From Variovorax sp. (GTDB taxonomy: Bacteria > Pseudomonadota > Gammaproteobacteria > Burkholderiales > Burkholderiaceae_C), in NCBI GenBank assembly GCA_017744935.1, contig JAGIAI010000024.1, positions 1 through 64,000 of the forward strand: a stretch of 64,000 nucleotides of DNA, in the 5' to 3' direction. Below, piece after piece: positions 47,218 through 57,467 of this stretch (within the stretch, counting starts at the first letter, position 1; each line of letters starts with the position of its first letter). A program made the position numbers and the translations under genes. Under the pieces are notes generated by a model, which was not told the DNA's origin, did not search any database, and saw nothing but the letters and a program-made list of their open reading frames with translations.

Positions 47218-47910
47218 ATGAACAAGAATGCCGAAACGGCAGCTTCCCCTTCGGCGTGGATCGAAGTGCCGCAGTTCGGCTGGGAGGGATTGACCGCGTC
47301 GGGCGCGTCGACTGTGTCTTTCCGCAAGGGACAGACGCTCTTTTCGCAGGGCGATCCGGTCACGCATGTCCACGTGATCGAGCAGGGGCGCGTGAGATTG
47401 GTGCTGCTGTCCGAAGCCGGTCACGAAAAGCACATGGCGATCGTCGGCACGCATGGCATGGTCGGCGAGTGCAGTGCGTTCCTGGACGGCAGGCAGTCCG
47501 TCACGGCGGTGGCGTGTTCCGACGTGGTGACGCGACAGGTCGAGCGGGCGCACTTGCAGCGTTGCATGGAAAGCGATCCGGTCTGCATGCGGCAAGTGCT
47601 CTGGCTGATGAACGTGAAGCTGCGCGTGCTCGCCAACCAGAATCTGCTCCTGAGCCAGGCCACTGCCGCGCAACGGGTGATCCACCACCTCGTGCAGTTG
47701 GCTGGCACCTATGGCGAAGCACAGGCGGGAGGCATCGCCATCGGCATCTCGTTCACGCATCAGGAAATGGCCAACATCGCCGGGCTGAGCCGCGTCATGA
47801 CCTCGAACGTGCTGATCCAGCTGCAGGAGCAGGGGCTGATCGAGATGGTCCGGTCGCATTGCTTGATTCGCGATCTGCAGGGATTGAGGCGGCTCGCGCC
47901 GGGCTTGTAG
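47218..47910 (+). CDS. Crp/Fnr-family transcriptional regulator
   Basis: 230 residues. The N-terminal cyclic-nucleotide-binding-type beta roll is seen in VSFRKGQTLFSQGDPVTHVH, VLLSEAGHEKHM and GMVGECSAFLDGR. The C-terminal winged helix contains FTHQEMANIAGLSRVMTSNV with the recognition helix SRVMTSNVLIQL. There are no N-terminal Fnr-type iron-sulfur cysteines. ATG 47218 is preferred; a GTG at 47194 would add eight residues. Its start is 35 bp from the PLP-enzyme start, so it probably regulates that operon. Followed by 224 bp of non-coding sequence in which I see no other feature. Confidence 0.87.
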   Translation: MNKNAETAASPSAWIEVPQFGWEGLTASGASTVSFRKGQTLFSQGDPVTHVHVIEQGRVRLVLLSEAGHEKHMAIVGTHGMVGECSAFLDGRQSVTAVACSDVVTRQVERAHLQRCMESDPVCMRQVLWLMNVKLRVLANQNLLLSQATAAQRVIHHLVQLAGTYGEAQAGGIAIGISFTHQEMANIAGLSRVMTSNVLIQLQEQGLIEMVRSHCLIRDLQGLRRLAPGL

Positions 47911-48134
47911 AGAGGTGTTGTCGTCGAGTTGCGGGTCAGTTTAGGAATCGCTGCCACGGCCGTATGTCAACGGCTTTACAAGCGAAGAAATTTTCTGCGG
48001 GCCGCCATTTCGACCGGGCTCCTCGTCATTTCGTCGGGAAGGCTGTCGTCTTCGACGCTCTGGCGGCTTCCGGCCGGCCGCACTCCCTCCTAAAGTCATT
48101 CGCATCAGCAGCGAATTGCGCTCGGGAGAATCAC

Positions 48135-49331
48135 ATGGCAGCGCCAACCATCCGCAAGGTCCTCGTCCTCGGTGCCGGCAAGATCGGCGGCACGGTGGCC
48201 GACATGGTGGCCGAGTACCACCGCCTTCCCGTCACGCTCGCGGACCGGCAGCATGCACGGCACGAGCCCGACGACCGGCTGGTGACGCGGACCATCGTCG
48301 ATGTCGAGGGCGACGCATCGTTGGCCGCCGCGCTCGCAGGGCATGACGTTGTCATCAATGCGTTGCCGTTCTTCCTCGCGGCACGTGTTGCAGTCGCTGC
48401 GCGCCGTGCGGGCGTCCACTACTTCGACCTGACCGAGGATGTTGCGGCCACCACCGCGATTCGCGCACTGGCCGTGGGCTCGGACGCCGTCCTGATGCCG
48501 CAGAGCGGTCTCGCGCCCGGCGTGATCGGCATGCTCGGCGCGCATCTCGCGGAGCGCTTCGAGGAGCTCTACGACCTGCACCTGCGCGTAGGCGCGCTCT
48601 CGCGGCACGCGACCAATGGCCTGCGCTACAACTTCACGTGGAGCATCGACGGCGTCATCAACGAGTACTGCCATCCGTGCGCGGCCATTGCCCAAGGGCA
48701 ACTGGTGTCGGTACCGGCTCTGGAAGGCCACGAGACGCTCGTGCTCGACGGCGACACCTACGAGGCCTTCAACACCTCCGGCGGACTCGGGACGCTGTGC
48801 GAAACGCTCGCTGGCCGGGTGCGCAATCTCGACTACAAGACGATCCGCTATCCGGGCCATCGCGATGCGATGAAGCTGCTGCTGCATGACCTGCGGCTGG
48901 TCGAAAGGCGCGACCTCCTGCAGCAGATGCTGGAGAACGCGGTGCCGCACAGTCGCGAGGACATGGTGATCGTCTTCGCCTCCGCATCCGGCTTGCGGGG
49001 AGGGCGCCTCGAACAGGAGACACGCCTGGCCCGCATCCACGGCGGTCGCCTGCGCGGGGTGGACCGTACCGCAATCGAACTGGCGACAGCGGCCGGCGTT
49101 GTCGGCGTCTTCGAACTCCTCAGCACGGGTCGGCTGCCTTCGAGCGGCTTCGTGGGCCAGGAGCAGGTGGCGCTCGACGCCTTCCTTTCGACCCGCGTCG
49201 GAAGCTGCTATGCCCAATTGGCCGAATCGACGGCGGCCCGGACGTCCACCGCGTCTCACCACGGAAGCACCTTCGCTCATACTTGGCCACCCCAGGCGCG
49301 ACGCCGGACCCGGAAGGAGCCGCATCCATGA
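48135..49331 (+). CDS. Saccharopine/lysine-6-dehydrogenase family protein
   Basis: 398 residues. The Rossmann motif is VLVLGAGKIGGT (residues 9-20), followed by the family segments GHDVVINALPFFLA, ALAVGSDAVLMPQSGLAPGV and FNTSGGLGTLCETLAGRV. It belongs to the group holding both saccharopine dehydrogenase and lysine 6-dehydrogenase; I favour the latter because no lysine-ketoglutarate reductase is adjacent. Either way the product would be 2-aminoadipate semialdehyde, the substrate of the next gene, whose ATG overlaps this stop (ATGA). GGGAGA ribosome site before ATG 48135. Confidence 0.82.
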   Translation: MAAPTIRKVLVLGAGKIGGTVADMVAEYHRLPVTLADRQHARHEPDDRLVTRTIVDVEGDASLAAALAGHDVVINALPFFLAARVAVAARRAGVHYFDLTEDVAATTAIRALAVGSDAVLMPQSGLAPGVIGMLGAHLAERFEELYDLHLRVGALSRHATNGLRYNFTWSIDGVINEYCHPCAAIAQGQLVSVPALEGHETLVLDGDTYEAFNTSGGLGTLCETLAGRVRNLDYKTIRYPGHRDAMKLLLHDLRLVERRDLLQQMLENAVPHSREDMVIVFASASGLRGGRLEQETRLARIHGGRLRGVDRTAIELATAAGVVGVFELLSTGRLPSSGFVGQEQVALDAFLSTRVGSCYAQLAESTAARTSTASHHGSTFAHTWPPQARRRTRKEPHP

Positions 49332-50842
49332 ACGACGCGAACGATCTGCCCGCACTTTTCGATCGCTGCGGCATCGCCGCTTCCCAACGCACCGGTGGCA
49401 CGCTGGCCGTTCGTTCGGCCGTCGACGGGGCCGAACTGGCGCGATTGCACGAAACGCCGGAGGCATCGATGCCCGAGGTGATCGCGCGCGCCAAGGCTGC
49501 ATTCGCGCGCTGGCGCGAAGTGCCCGCACCGGTGCGCGGCGAACTCGTGCGCCTCTGGGGCGAGGAGCTGCGAAAGGGCAAGGCCGACATCGGCCGCTTG
49601 GTGTCGGTGGAGGTCGGCAAGATCGCCCAGGAAGGGCTTGGCGAAGTGCAGGAGGGCGTCGACATCTGCGAATTCGCGCTCGGGCTCTCGCGGCAGCTTC
49701 ACGGCAGGACCATCGTTTCGGAGCGGCCCGGCCACCGCATCATGGAGCAGTACCACCCGCTCGGGCCGGTGGCGATCATCACTGCGTTCAACTTCCCGAG
49801 CGCGGTCTTCGCGTGGAATGCTGCGATTGCACTGGTGTGCGGCGATCCGGTGATCTTCAAGCCTTCCGAGAAGGCGCCGCTTTCCGGCCTTGCCACCTTC
49901 AGGGCGCTGGAGCGCGCCATTGCATGCTTCGGCGATCGTGCACCGGGTGGCCTCGCGCAAATGGTGATCGGCCGCGCCGCCCAGGCGCAGGCGCTGGTCG
50001 ACAGCCCCGACATCCCGCTCGTCTCGGCCACGGGATCAACACGCATGGGGCGCGAAGTCGGCCCGCGCGTGGCGGCACGCTTCGGGCGTCGCATCCTCGA
50101 GCTCGGCGGCAACAACGCGATGATCGTGACGCCCCATGCGGACATCGACATGGCGCTACGGGCGATCCTCTTCAGTGCCGTGGGCACCGCGGGCCAGCGC
50201 TGCACGTCGCTGCGGCGGCTCATCGTGCATCGCTCGGTCAAGGATGCGCTGATTCCGAAACTGCTGGCGGCCTATGAAAGCCTGCCCATCGGCCATCCGC
50301 TGGAAGAGGGCACGCTCGTCGGCCCGCTGATCGACGAAGCGGCATTCGACACGCTGCAGCTTGCCATCGCGGAGGTCGAGGCCAACGGCGGCCGCATGCT
50401 CACCGGCGGCAGCCGCGTGCTGGCCGATCGCTTTCCCAAGGCCTTCTACGTGCGTCCGGCCATCGCGGAAATGACCGTGCAGACGGAGCTGGTCCGGCGC
50501 GAAACCTTCGGGCCGCTGCTCTACGTGATGGTTTACGACGATCTCGGTGAAGCGATCGAGATACACAACGATGTGCCGCAAGGGCTCTCGTCGTGCATCT
50601 TCTCGAACGACATGCGCGAGGTCGAGCGCTTCATCTCGGCCTCAGGCTCCGACTGCGGCATGGCGAACGTCAACATCGGGCCGAGCGGTGCCGAGATCGG
50701 TGGCGCGTTCGGTGGCGAGAAGGAGACCGGCGGCGATCGCGAAAGCGGCTCCGACGCGTGGAAGCAGTACATGCGGCGCACGACCAACACCATCAACTAC
50801 TCGACCGAGCTGCCGCTCGCGCAGGGTATCCAATTCGGCTGA
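49328..50842 (+). CDS. 2-Aminoadipate-semialdehyde dehydrogenase (ALDH7 family)
   Basis: 504 residues. Catalytic cysteine C292 in AGQRCTSLRR and general-base E258 in LELGGNNAM are intact. The Thr-Ser after the cysteine, LSRQLHGRTIVSERPGHRI and the end NYSTELPLAQGIQF match the ALDH7 (antiquitin) group that oxidises 2-aminoadipate semialdehyde to 2-aminoadipate in lysine degradation. ATGA overlap with the upstream dehydrogenase fixes the start at 49328. It converges on amrS with a 10-bp gap. Confidence 0.88.
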   Translation: MNDANDLPALFDRCGIAASQRTGGTLAVRSAVDGAELARLHETPEASMPEVIARAKAAFARWREVPAPVRGELVRLWGEELRKGKADIGRLVSVEVGKIAQEGLGEVQEGVDICEFALGLSRQLHGRTIVSERPGHRIMEQYHPLGPVAIITAFNFPSAVFAWNAAIALVCGDPVIFKPSEKAPLSGLATFRALERAIACFGDRAPGGLAQMVIGRAAQAQALVDSPDIPLVSATGSTRMGREVGPRVAARFGRRILELGGNNAMIVTPHADIDMALRAILFSAVGTAGQRCTSLRRLIVHRSVKDALIPKLLAAYESLPIGHPLEEGTLVGPLIDEAAFDTLQLAIAEVEANGGRMLTGGSRVLADRFPKAFYVRPAIAEMTVQTELVRRETFGPLLYVMVYDDLGEAIEIHNDVPQGLSSCIFSNDMREVERFISASGSDCGMANVNIGPSGAEIGGAFGGEKETGGDRESGSDAWKQYMRRTTNTINYSTELPLAQGIQFG

Positions 50843-50852
50843 TTCGCAATCG

Positions 50853-51925
<1,073 letters not shown>

Positions 51926-51929
<4 letters not shown>

Positions 51930-52726
51930 GCCTCGAAGGCGATCGCGCTGTAGCCGACGACGCGATCGTGATCGCCTGCGGTATCGCCGGAATTGCGCAG
52001 GTCGAGCAGGCGTGGCGTCAAGCCATGGTGACGCGCGGCCAGCAGCGCGCCGTTGATCGCCTCCGAGCCACAGGCTTCATGCGGCGTGAGCCCGGCATCG
52101 AAGCGCAAGATGCGCTGCACCGTCGCCTTGTCGGCAAGCTTCGCCTTCGCATAGGGCAGGTAGTGCGAGAGGTCCGAACTGATGACGATCAACGTCTCAT
52201 CCCCGCCCCAGAGGCGTTCGAGCACCTCTGCCACCGCAGCGCCGCTGGTATCGCCGACGACCAGCGGCACGAGCATGAACTCTCCCAGTGCGGCTTGCAG
52301 GAAGGGCAGGTGGACCTCCAGCGAATGCTCCTGCGCATGCGCCCGGTCGCTGCGGACGACCTGCGGGAGATCGGCGATGCGGTCGAGCAGTTCGCGATCG
52401 ACCGGAATCCGCCCCAGCGGCGTCTGGAAGGCGTTGGCTTCCGGCGCGGCCAAGCCATTGACCCACACCCGATGCGCAGGCCCCAGAAGCACGACGCGGC
52501 GAATCGGCGGTGCATCCCGAAGCCGGAGCAGGGCGTAGGCACTCGCGGCGATGGGCCCGGAATAGGTGTAGCCCGCGTGCGGCGCAATCAGCAGCTTCGG
52601 CCGTAGATGAGTTTCGACGTTTCCGTGGGCGCCATCACGCAGAAAGCCATCCACCTGTTCCCGCAACTCGCGTGGCGCGGAGGGGTAGAACAAGCCGCAG
52701 ACGGCGGCAGGGCGCACGGCAGGCAT
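51926..52726 (-). CDS. amrB: AmmeMemoRadiSam system protein B (Memo-like)
   Basis: 266 residues of the Memo family, related in fold to class III non-heme dioxygenases. Key segments are KLLIAPHAGYTYSGPIAASA, VVLLGPAHRVWVNG, EHSLEVHLPFLQ and VISSDLSHYLPYAKA, holding the histidines that form the metal-like site. Biochemical role unresolved. It is transcribed ahead of amrS with an overlap and lies 60 bp after the Lrp gene, so it may be read through from the operon above. Confidence 0.9.
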
Positions 52727-52786
52727 GAAGGCGACTCCAGCCCTTCAATTTGAACCTTCTGGAGCCGGAAATCAACCGGCGGTTAC

Positions 52787-53242
52787 TCAGTCGGAGGGAG
52801 GCGCAGGAACCGCGCTGCGGCGGTCCAGCTTGCGGCTGAGCACCACGGAGGTGTGCGTGTGCTGGATGCCTTCGATGAGCCCGATGCGGTCGAGCAGGGC
52901 GTCGAGCTGCTCGTTGGTTTCGCAGCGCAGCAGCACCATGTAGTCGAACTGTCCGCTCACGGCCGACACTTCCTCCACCTCGGGTAACCGTTCCAGTGCA
53001 CGCATCACTGCGGCGCCCGTTTTTGGTGCAACGCTGAGCCCGCAATAGGCGCGCACCGCCGCTTCGTCGAGCCGCTTGCCCAGTCGCACACCGTAGCCGG
53101 CAATCACTCCCTCGCGTTCGAGCCGGGCAATGCGCGCGACGATCGTGGTGCGCGCCACGCCGAGCTTGCGCGCGAGCAGCGCAGCCGACTCGCGCGCGTT
53201 GGCTTGCAGCAGGCTCAGCAGGTGGCGGTCGGTGTCGTCCAA
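52787..53242 (-). CDS. Lrp/AsnC-family regulator
   Basis: 151 residues. Winged helix-turn-helix at residues ~5-50 (LLARKLGVARTTIVARIARL), then the ligand-binding RAM domain (AVSGQFDYMVLLRCETNEQL). Such proteins sense amino acids and form octamers. It follows a RidA gene by 15 bp on the same strand and precedes amrB, so it may control the RidA/transglutaminase operon, the amr pair, or the convergently placed lysine genes 2 kb away. Confidence 0.88.
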   Translation of the reverse strand: MDDTDRHLLSLLQANARESAALLARKLGVARTTIVARIARLEREGVIAGYGVRLGKRLDEAAVRAYCGLSVAPKTGAAVMRALERLPEVEEVSAVSGQFDYMVLLRCETNEQLDALLDRIGLIEGIQHTHTSVVLSRKLDRRSAVPAPPSD

Positions 53243-53257
53243 CGCCTTGGCAATGCC

Positions 53258-53716
53258 TTATTCGACTTCGGCGATCAGCTCGATCTCGACGCAGGCGCCG
53301 AAGGGGATCTGCGCGACGCCGAATGCGCTGCGCGCATGCGCGCCCTTCTGGGCGCCGAACACCTCCGCGAAAAACTCGCTCGCGCCATTGGTCACCAGAT
53401 GCTGCTCGGTGAAGCTGCCGGTCGAGTTGACGAGGCTCATCACCTTCACGATGCGCTTGACCTTGTCGAGGTTGCCGATGGCCGCGTTCAGCGTGCCGAG
53501 CAGGTCGATCGCGATCGCGCGGGCGGCCTGCTTGCCTTCTTCGGTCGTCATGTTGGCGCCGAGCTGGCCAACCCACGGCTTGCCGTCCTTCTTGGCGATG
53601 TGGCCGGAGAGGAAGACCAGATTGCCGGTCTGCACGAACGGTACGTAGGCCGCGGCGGGAACGGAGACGGGCGGCAGCGTGATGCCGAGGCTCTTGAGTT
53701 TGTCCTGGATGCTCAT
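53258..53716 (-). CDS. RidA-family imine/enamine deaminase, coupled to the transglutaminase operon
   Basis: 152 residues. It has the longer YjgF-like form with YVPFVQTGNLVFLSGHIAKK and the substrate arginine R129 in HARSAFGVAQIP, so it should be catalytically competent. RidA proteins hydrolyse reactive enamines and imines released by PLP enzymes. Its ATG overlaps the stop of the transglutaminase gene (ATGA at 53713-53716), an unusual partner for this family, and it is followed by the Lrp gene. Confidence 0.88.
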   Translation of the reverse strand: MSIQDKLKSLGITLPPVSVPAAAYVPFVQTGNLVFLSGHIAKKDGKPWVGQLGANMTTEEGKQAARAIAIDLLGTLNAAIGNLDKVKRIVKVMSLVNSTGSFTEQHLVTNGASEFFAEVFGAQKGAHARSAFGVAQIPFGACVEIELIAEVE

Positions 53717-54705
53717 GGAATGTCCTTGTTGTCGGTTGGCTGGGAGTCGGATGGTGGATTGTCTTTTACCGGGCCGGCTTCGGCCCGCGCGGCGCTCGCG
53801 GCTTCATCGCGCCGTTCCTCGATGGGCTGCACCGTCACGCCGACGTTGAGCGTATGACGTGCGCCGCCATGCAACACGCCTCGCATGGGCGACACATCGG
53901 AATAGTCGCGGCCGATCGCGAGCGTCACGTAGTCTTCCCCGGGCTGGCGGCCGTTGGTTGGGTCGAAGTCGACCCAGTCACCCGGACCCTCCGCGCCGGG
54001 GAGGTAGACCGAGACCCACGCGTGCGATGCGTCCGCACCCACCAGACGCGGCTGGCCGGGCGGTGGCTGGGTGAGCAGGTAGCCGCTCACGTAGCGCGCC
54101 GGGAGGCCCATGGTGCGCATGCACGCGATCATGATGTGTGCGAAGTCCTGGCAGACCCCGCGGCGCTGCGCGAGCGCCTCGATCGCGGGTGTGCTGATCT
54201 CCGTGCTCTCGGCGTCGTAGTCGAAGTCGTTGAACATGCGTAGCGTGAGGTCCATCGCGACGTCGAAGGCTGGGCGGCCGGCGACAAGGCTCGGGCGCGC
54301 GTAGGCGGCGAAATCATCGTGGCGTGGCACGTAGCGCGACGGAAACAGGAATTCGGCCGCGGGGTCGTAGTGCGAATCCTTGACGTAGCGGAATCGCTCG
54401 CGCACCTCTTCCCACGGCAGTTCGCGTGCGACCGAGGCAGGCAGCTCCGGCACGGACGTCTCGACCACGCTCTCGGCGGTCACGAGCAGTTCCTCGTGCG
54501 TCGAATCGAGCGCGAAGAAGGTCCGCGAATTGCCATACACGTCGGGCGATTCGCTGCTCTGCGCCGGTGGCGGCGTGATCGTCAGCGCATGGCTCACCAG
54601 CCGCTGCGAAGCGGTGGTCATCGGCTTCAGGTGCGCGAGATGCTGCGCCGTATCGACAGGAGGCGTGTAGTCGTAGCGCGTGAAGTGCGTGACGTGAAGC
54701 AACAT
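53713..54705 (-). CDS. Transglutaminase-like cysteine peptidase
   Basis: 330 residues. An N-terminal transglutaminase-associated beta domain (LLHVTHFTRYDYTPPVDTAQ) leads to the papain-like core with the triad C185 (RRGVCQDFAH), H228 (ASHAWVSVYL) and D248 (DFDPTNGRQP). Such proteins act as cytoplasmic peptidases or amidotransferases and are found with ATP-grasp and alpha-E proteins. The start at 54705 is two bases from the previous stop. The tail (~40 residues) is Asp/Pro/Ser-rich and probably disordered. The long open frame upstream is the antisense-like reading of the ATP-grasp gene and is not coding. Confidence 0.88.
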   Translation of the reverse strand: MLLHVTHFTRYDYTPPVDTAQHLAHLKPMTTASQRLVSHALTITPPPAQSSESPDVYGNSRTFFALDSTHEELLVTAESVVETSVPELPASVARELPWEEVRERFRYVKDSHYDPAAEFLFPSRYVPRHDDFAAYARPSLVAGRPAFDVAMDLTLRMFNDFDYDAESTEISTPAIEALAQRRGVCQDFAHIMIACMRTMGLPARYVSGYLLTQPPPGQPRLVGADASHAWVSVYLPGAEGPGDWVDFDPTNGRQPGEDYVTLAIGRDYSDVSPMRGVLHGGARHTLNVGVTVQPIEERRDEAASAARAEAGPVKDNPPSDSQPTDNKDIP

Positions 54706-54707
54706 GA

Positions 54708-57413
54708 CTAGGCTCCAACGGACCGCAGGGACTCGGATGTGAGCGTGAAGTAGCGCGTGCCGATGGCGTCCGACACATGGTAGGACGCCGTCTCGCATGC
54801 GGTGCAGAGGTCGACCAGCGTGGCGTATTGCGACTCGGGGCCGGCCTCGCAGAGGTGCTCCAGCGTCCAGGTGTCGGGATCGGGCAGCTCGTACGACAGC
54901 GCCGAGAGCTTGCCCGGCGCGCTGCCCGCGAGCTTGGCGATCCGCTTGCGCAGGGTGTGGGTGACCCAGGCGAGCGAGCGCGGGTTGTCGCCGTCGAGCA
55001 CCAGCAGGTCGACCATTGTCGCGACGTCGCGCCGCTGCTGATAGCGCGCGTGGAAGGTGATGGTGCTGTCGAACAGCGCGACCATCGCCTCGAAGCCGGA
55101 CACCTCGTGCACCGCGCCGGTTTCGAAGCCCGCCGCGAGCGCGCTGGAAAGAAAAGCCAGCCGTTCGATGTGCCGCCCGATGGACAGCAGGCGCCATGCA
55201 TCGTCGCGCGTCATGCGGTCGGTCTGCGCACCGGTCATGGCGGCAAGCGCTGCGCTTGCGGATTCGAGCAGGCGCAGCGCAGCGCCGGACTCGTAGCCCG
55301 CTTCGCCTTTCTCGCCCGCCTGTTCGGCGCTGCGGCGCAGGAAGTCGGCCTCGGCACGCACGATCTGGTTCCAGTGGTCCTGCGACAGCCGCTCGCGCAC
55401 CGCGGCAGCGGCGCGCCGCACGCAGCGCAGGCTGAAGCCGACGCTGCCGCCACGCTCGACGTCGCCGAGTTCCGCGATCAGCGCGCGTTCGAACACGCGG
55501 CGCGACTTCGGCAGGCTTGGCACTTCGCGCGGCACGAGCGCGTTGCGTTCCGCGAGTTGGTGGAGCCAGTTGAGCAGCGCGCGGGAAGACACTTCCTCGC
55601 CGCCGAGCAGGTCGAGCGTGACGCGCGCGAGGCGCACTGCGTTCTCGGCGCGCTCGGTGTAGCGGCCGAGCCAGTACATGTTCTCCGCAGCGCGGCTGGT
55701 GACCGGCGCACGGTGCCGCGCCAGCGACGCCGGCGTCGCCTGCGAGTGCAGGCGCGTGGTCATGTCGACTTCGTCGAGCGTCTGCACCCAGACATCGGCG
55801 CTGCTGCCGCCGCGTTGCATCGAGGCGATCTGCGCGTCGGGCCCGGCGAGTCGTGCGAGGCCACCCGGCAGCACGCGCCACGACTGCGGGCCGTCGCTGA
55901 TCGCGAAGACACGCAGCAGCACGGCACGCGGCGCGATATGGCCCCGGTCGAAGTTCTGCGTCCACGTCGGCATCTGCGACAACGGGAGATAGCTCTGTAC
56001 CGTGTGCTCCTCGCCCCGGCGCATGATGCGGCCCGCCCATTCGTCGAGTCCGCGCTGGCCCATGCGGGTGCCGAGCACCGAGTCGAAGCTGGTGTGCGAA
56101 TCGTCGCCGGGGTAGGTGGCCTTGATGGCGCAGTCGGACAGCAGCGGCAGCACCGCTTCCATCGCGGCGCGCTCGCCGCACCACCAGGTCGGCAGCGCAG
56201 GCAGCTGCAGTTTTTCGTCGAGCAGGCGCCGCGCGAGCGCTGGAAGGAAGCCGAGCAGCGCTGGCGATTCGAGGAATGCCGAGCCCGGCATGTTGGCCAC
56301 GAGCACGTTGCCGGCGCGGATCGCCTGCAGCAGCCCGGGCACGCCCAGCGTGGAATCGGGGCGCAGCTCCAGCGGATCGAGAAACTGGTCGTCCAGCCGC
56401 TTGATGAGCCCGTGCACCGGGCGCAGGCCCTGCAGCGTCTTGAGGTAGAGCCGCTGGTCGCGCACCGTGAGGTCGCTGCCCTCGACCAGCGTGATGCCGA
56501 GGTAGCGCGACAGGTAGGCGTGCTCGAAGTAGGTCTCGTTGTACGGCCCCGGCGTGAGCAGCGCGATATGCGGCGGCTGGCCGGCAGGGCACATGCGCTG
56601 CAGCCCTTCCATCATCGCGTTGTAGGTCGCGGCGAGGCGCTGCACATGCAGGTTCTCGAAGGCCTGCGGAAACTGGCGCGCGATCGCGAGGCGGTTCTCC
56701 AGCAGATAGCCGAGGCCCGAGGGCGCCTGCGTGCGCTGCGAGACCACCCACCAGTTGCCGTCGGGGCCGCGCGCGAGGTCGAAGGCCGCGATGTGCAGCC
56801 AGGTGTCGCCGGGGGGCTTGACGCCGTGCATGGCGCGCAAATAGCCCGCATTGCCCTGCACCAGTGCCGGCGGCAGCAGCCCTTCGGAGAGCAGTTGCTG
56901 CGGCCCATAGACATCGGCCATCACGCGATCGAGCAGGCGCGCGCGCTGCTGCACGCCGGCCTCGATCTGCGCCCAGCTCTCGGGCGAGAGGATCAGCGGA
57001 AAGAGATCGAGCGACCAAGGCCGCTGCGGCCCGTTGGCCGAGTCGGCATAGACGTTGTAGGTGACGCCGTTGTCGCGGATCTGCCGTTCCAGGCTGACAG
57101 CGCGGCGCGGCAGGTCGTCGAAACCGCCGGGCCCGAGGTTCTCGAAGAATCCTGCCCAGGCCGGTGCAAGCGGCGCATGTTCGCCGGGCGCGAGATCGGT
57201 CTCGTCCGCGGCTGGTGCGGCGGGCGGCACCGCTGCGTCATACAGGAGTGCCGGTTGCGAAGGTGTGCCCTGCCGGGTGGTGGTCTGCGGCGTTGCGATG
57301 CCGCGCAGCTCGTCGAAATGCCCCGGCGCGGCCGGCGGCGCGATGGCGGATGCCAGCTCGGCGGGCGCCTCCAGCGCCTGGGCATCGAAGAGGGATGTGT
57401 TGTGTGAATCCAC
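54708..57413 (-). CDS. Circularly permuted ATP-grasp / alpha-E fusion protein
   Basis: 901 residues. After a Pro/Ala-rich leader of ~80 residues, the permuted ATP-grasp domain (DUF404/DUF407, to ~555) has LERQIRDNGVTYNVY, LHIAAFDLARGPDGNWWVVS and DSHTSFDSVLGTRMGQRGLD. The alpha-E domain begins at about residue 573 with SRAAENMYWLGRYTERAE and runs to the end. In many genomes these are separate genes; here they are joined. ATP-grasp members are predicted to ligate amino acids or peptides to a target, with the alpha-E part as a partner of unknown function. Middle gene of a three-gene operon. Confidence 0.87.
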   Translation of the reverse strand: MDSHNTSLFDAQALEAPAELASAIAPPAAPGHFDELRGIATPQTTTRQGTPSQPALLYDAAVPPAAPAADETDLAPGEHAPLAPAWAGFFENLGPGGFDDLPRRAVSLERQIRDNGVTYNVYADSANGPQRPWSLDLFPLILSPESWAQIEAGVQQRARLLDRVMADVYGPQQLLSEGLLPPALVQGNAGYLRAMHGVKPPGDTWLHIAAFDLARGPDGNWWVVSQRTQAPSGLGYLLENRLAIARQFPQAFENLHVQRLAATYNAMMEGLQRMCPAGQPPHIALLTPGPYNETYFEHAYLSRYLGITLVEGSDLTVRDQRLYLKTLQGLRPVHGLIKRLDDQFLDPLELRPDSTLGVPGLLQAIRAGNVLVANMPGSAFLESPALLGFLPALARRLLDEKLQLPALPTWWCGERAAMEAVLPLLSDCAIKATYPGDDSHTSFDSVLGTRMGQRGLDEWAGRIMRRGEEHTVQSYLPLSQMPTWTQNFDRGHIAPRAVLLRVFAISDGPQSWRVLPGGLARLAGPDAQIASMQRGGSSADVWVQTLDEVDMTTRLHSQATPASLARHRAPVTSRAAENMYWLGRYTERAENAVRLARVTLDLLGGEEVSSRALLNWLHQLAERNALVPREVPSLPKSRRVFERALIAELGDVERGGSVGFSLRCVRRAAAAVRERLSQDHWNQIVRAEADFLRRSAEQAGEKGEAGYESGAALRLLESASAALAAMTGAQTDRMTRDDAWRLLSIGRHIERLAFLSSALAAGFETGAVHEVSGFEAMVALFDSTITFHARYQQRRDVATMVDLLVLDGDNPRSLAWVTHTLRKRIAKLAGSAPGKLSALSYELPDPDTWTLEHLCEAGPESQYATLVDLCTACETASYHVSDAIGTRYFTLTSESLRSVGA

Positions 57414-57467
57414 AGTGCGCCGATTGTCACACTGTGGACACGCAATGCCGCTTCGCCGGCGAAGTGG

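Noticed and set aside
53713-57018. A 1101-codon frame that would fuse the small transglutaminase to ~770 upstream residues
   Set aside because: The upstream part is an alternative frame of the ATP-grasp/alpha-E gene with no recognisable domain; the transglutaminase has its own well-placed ATG two bases after the previous stop.
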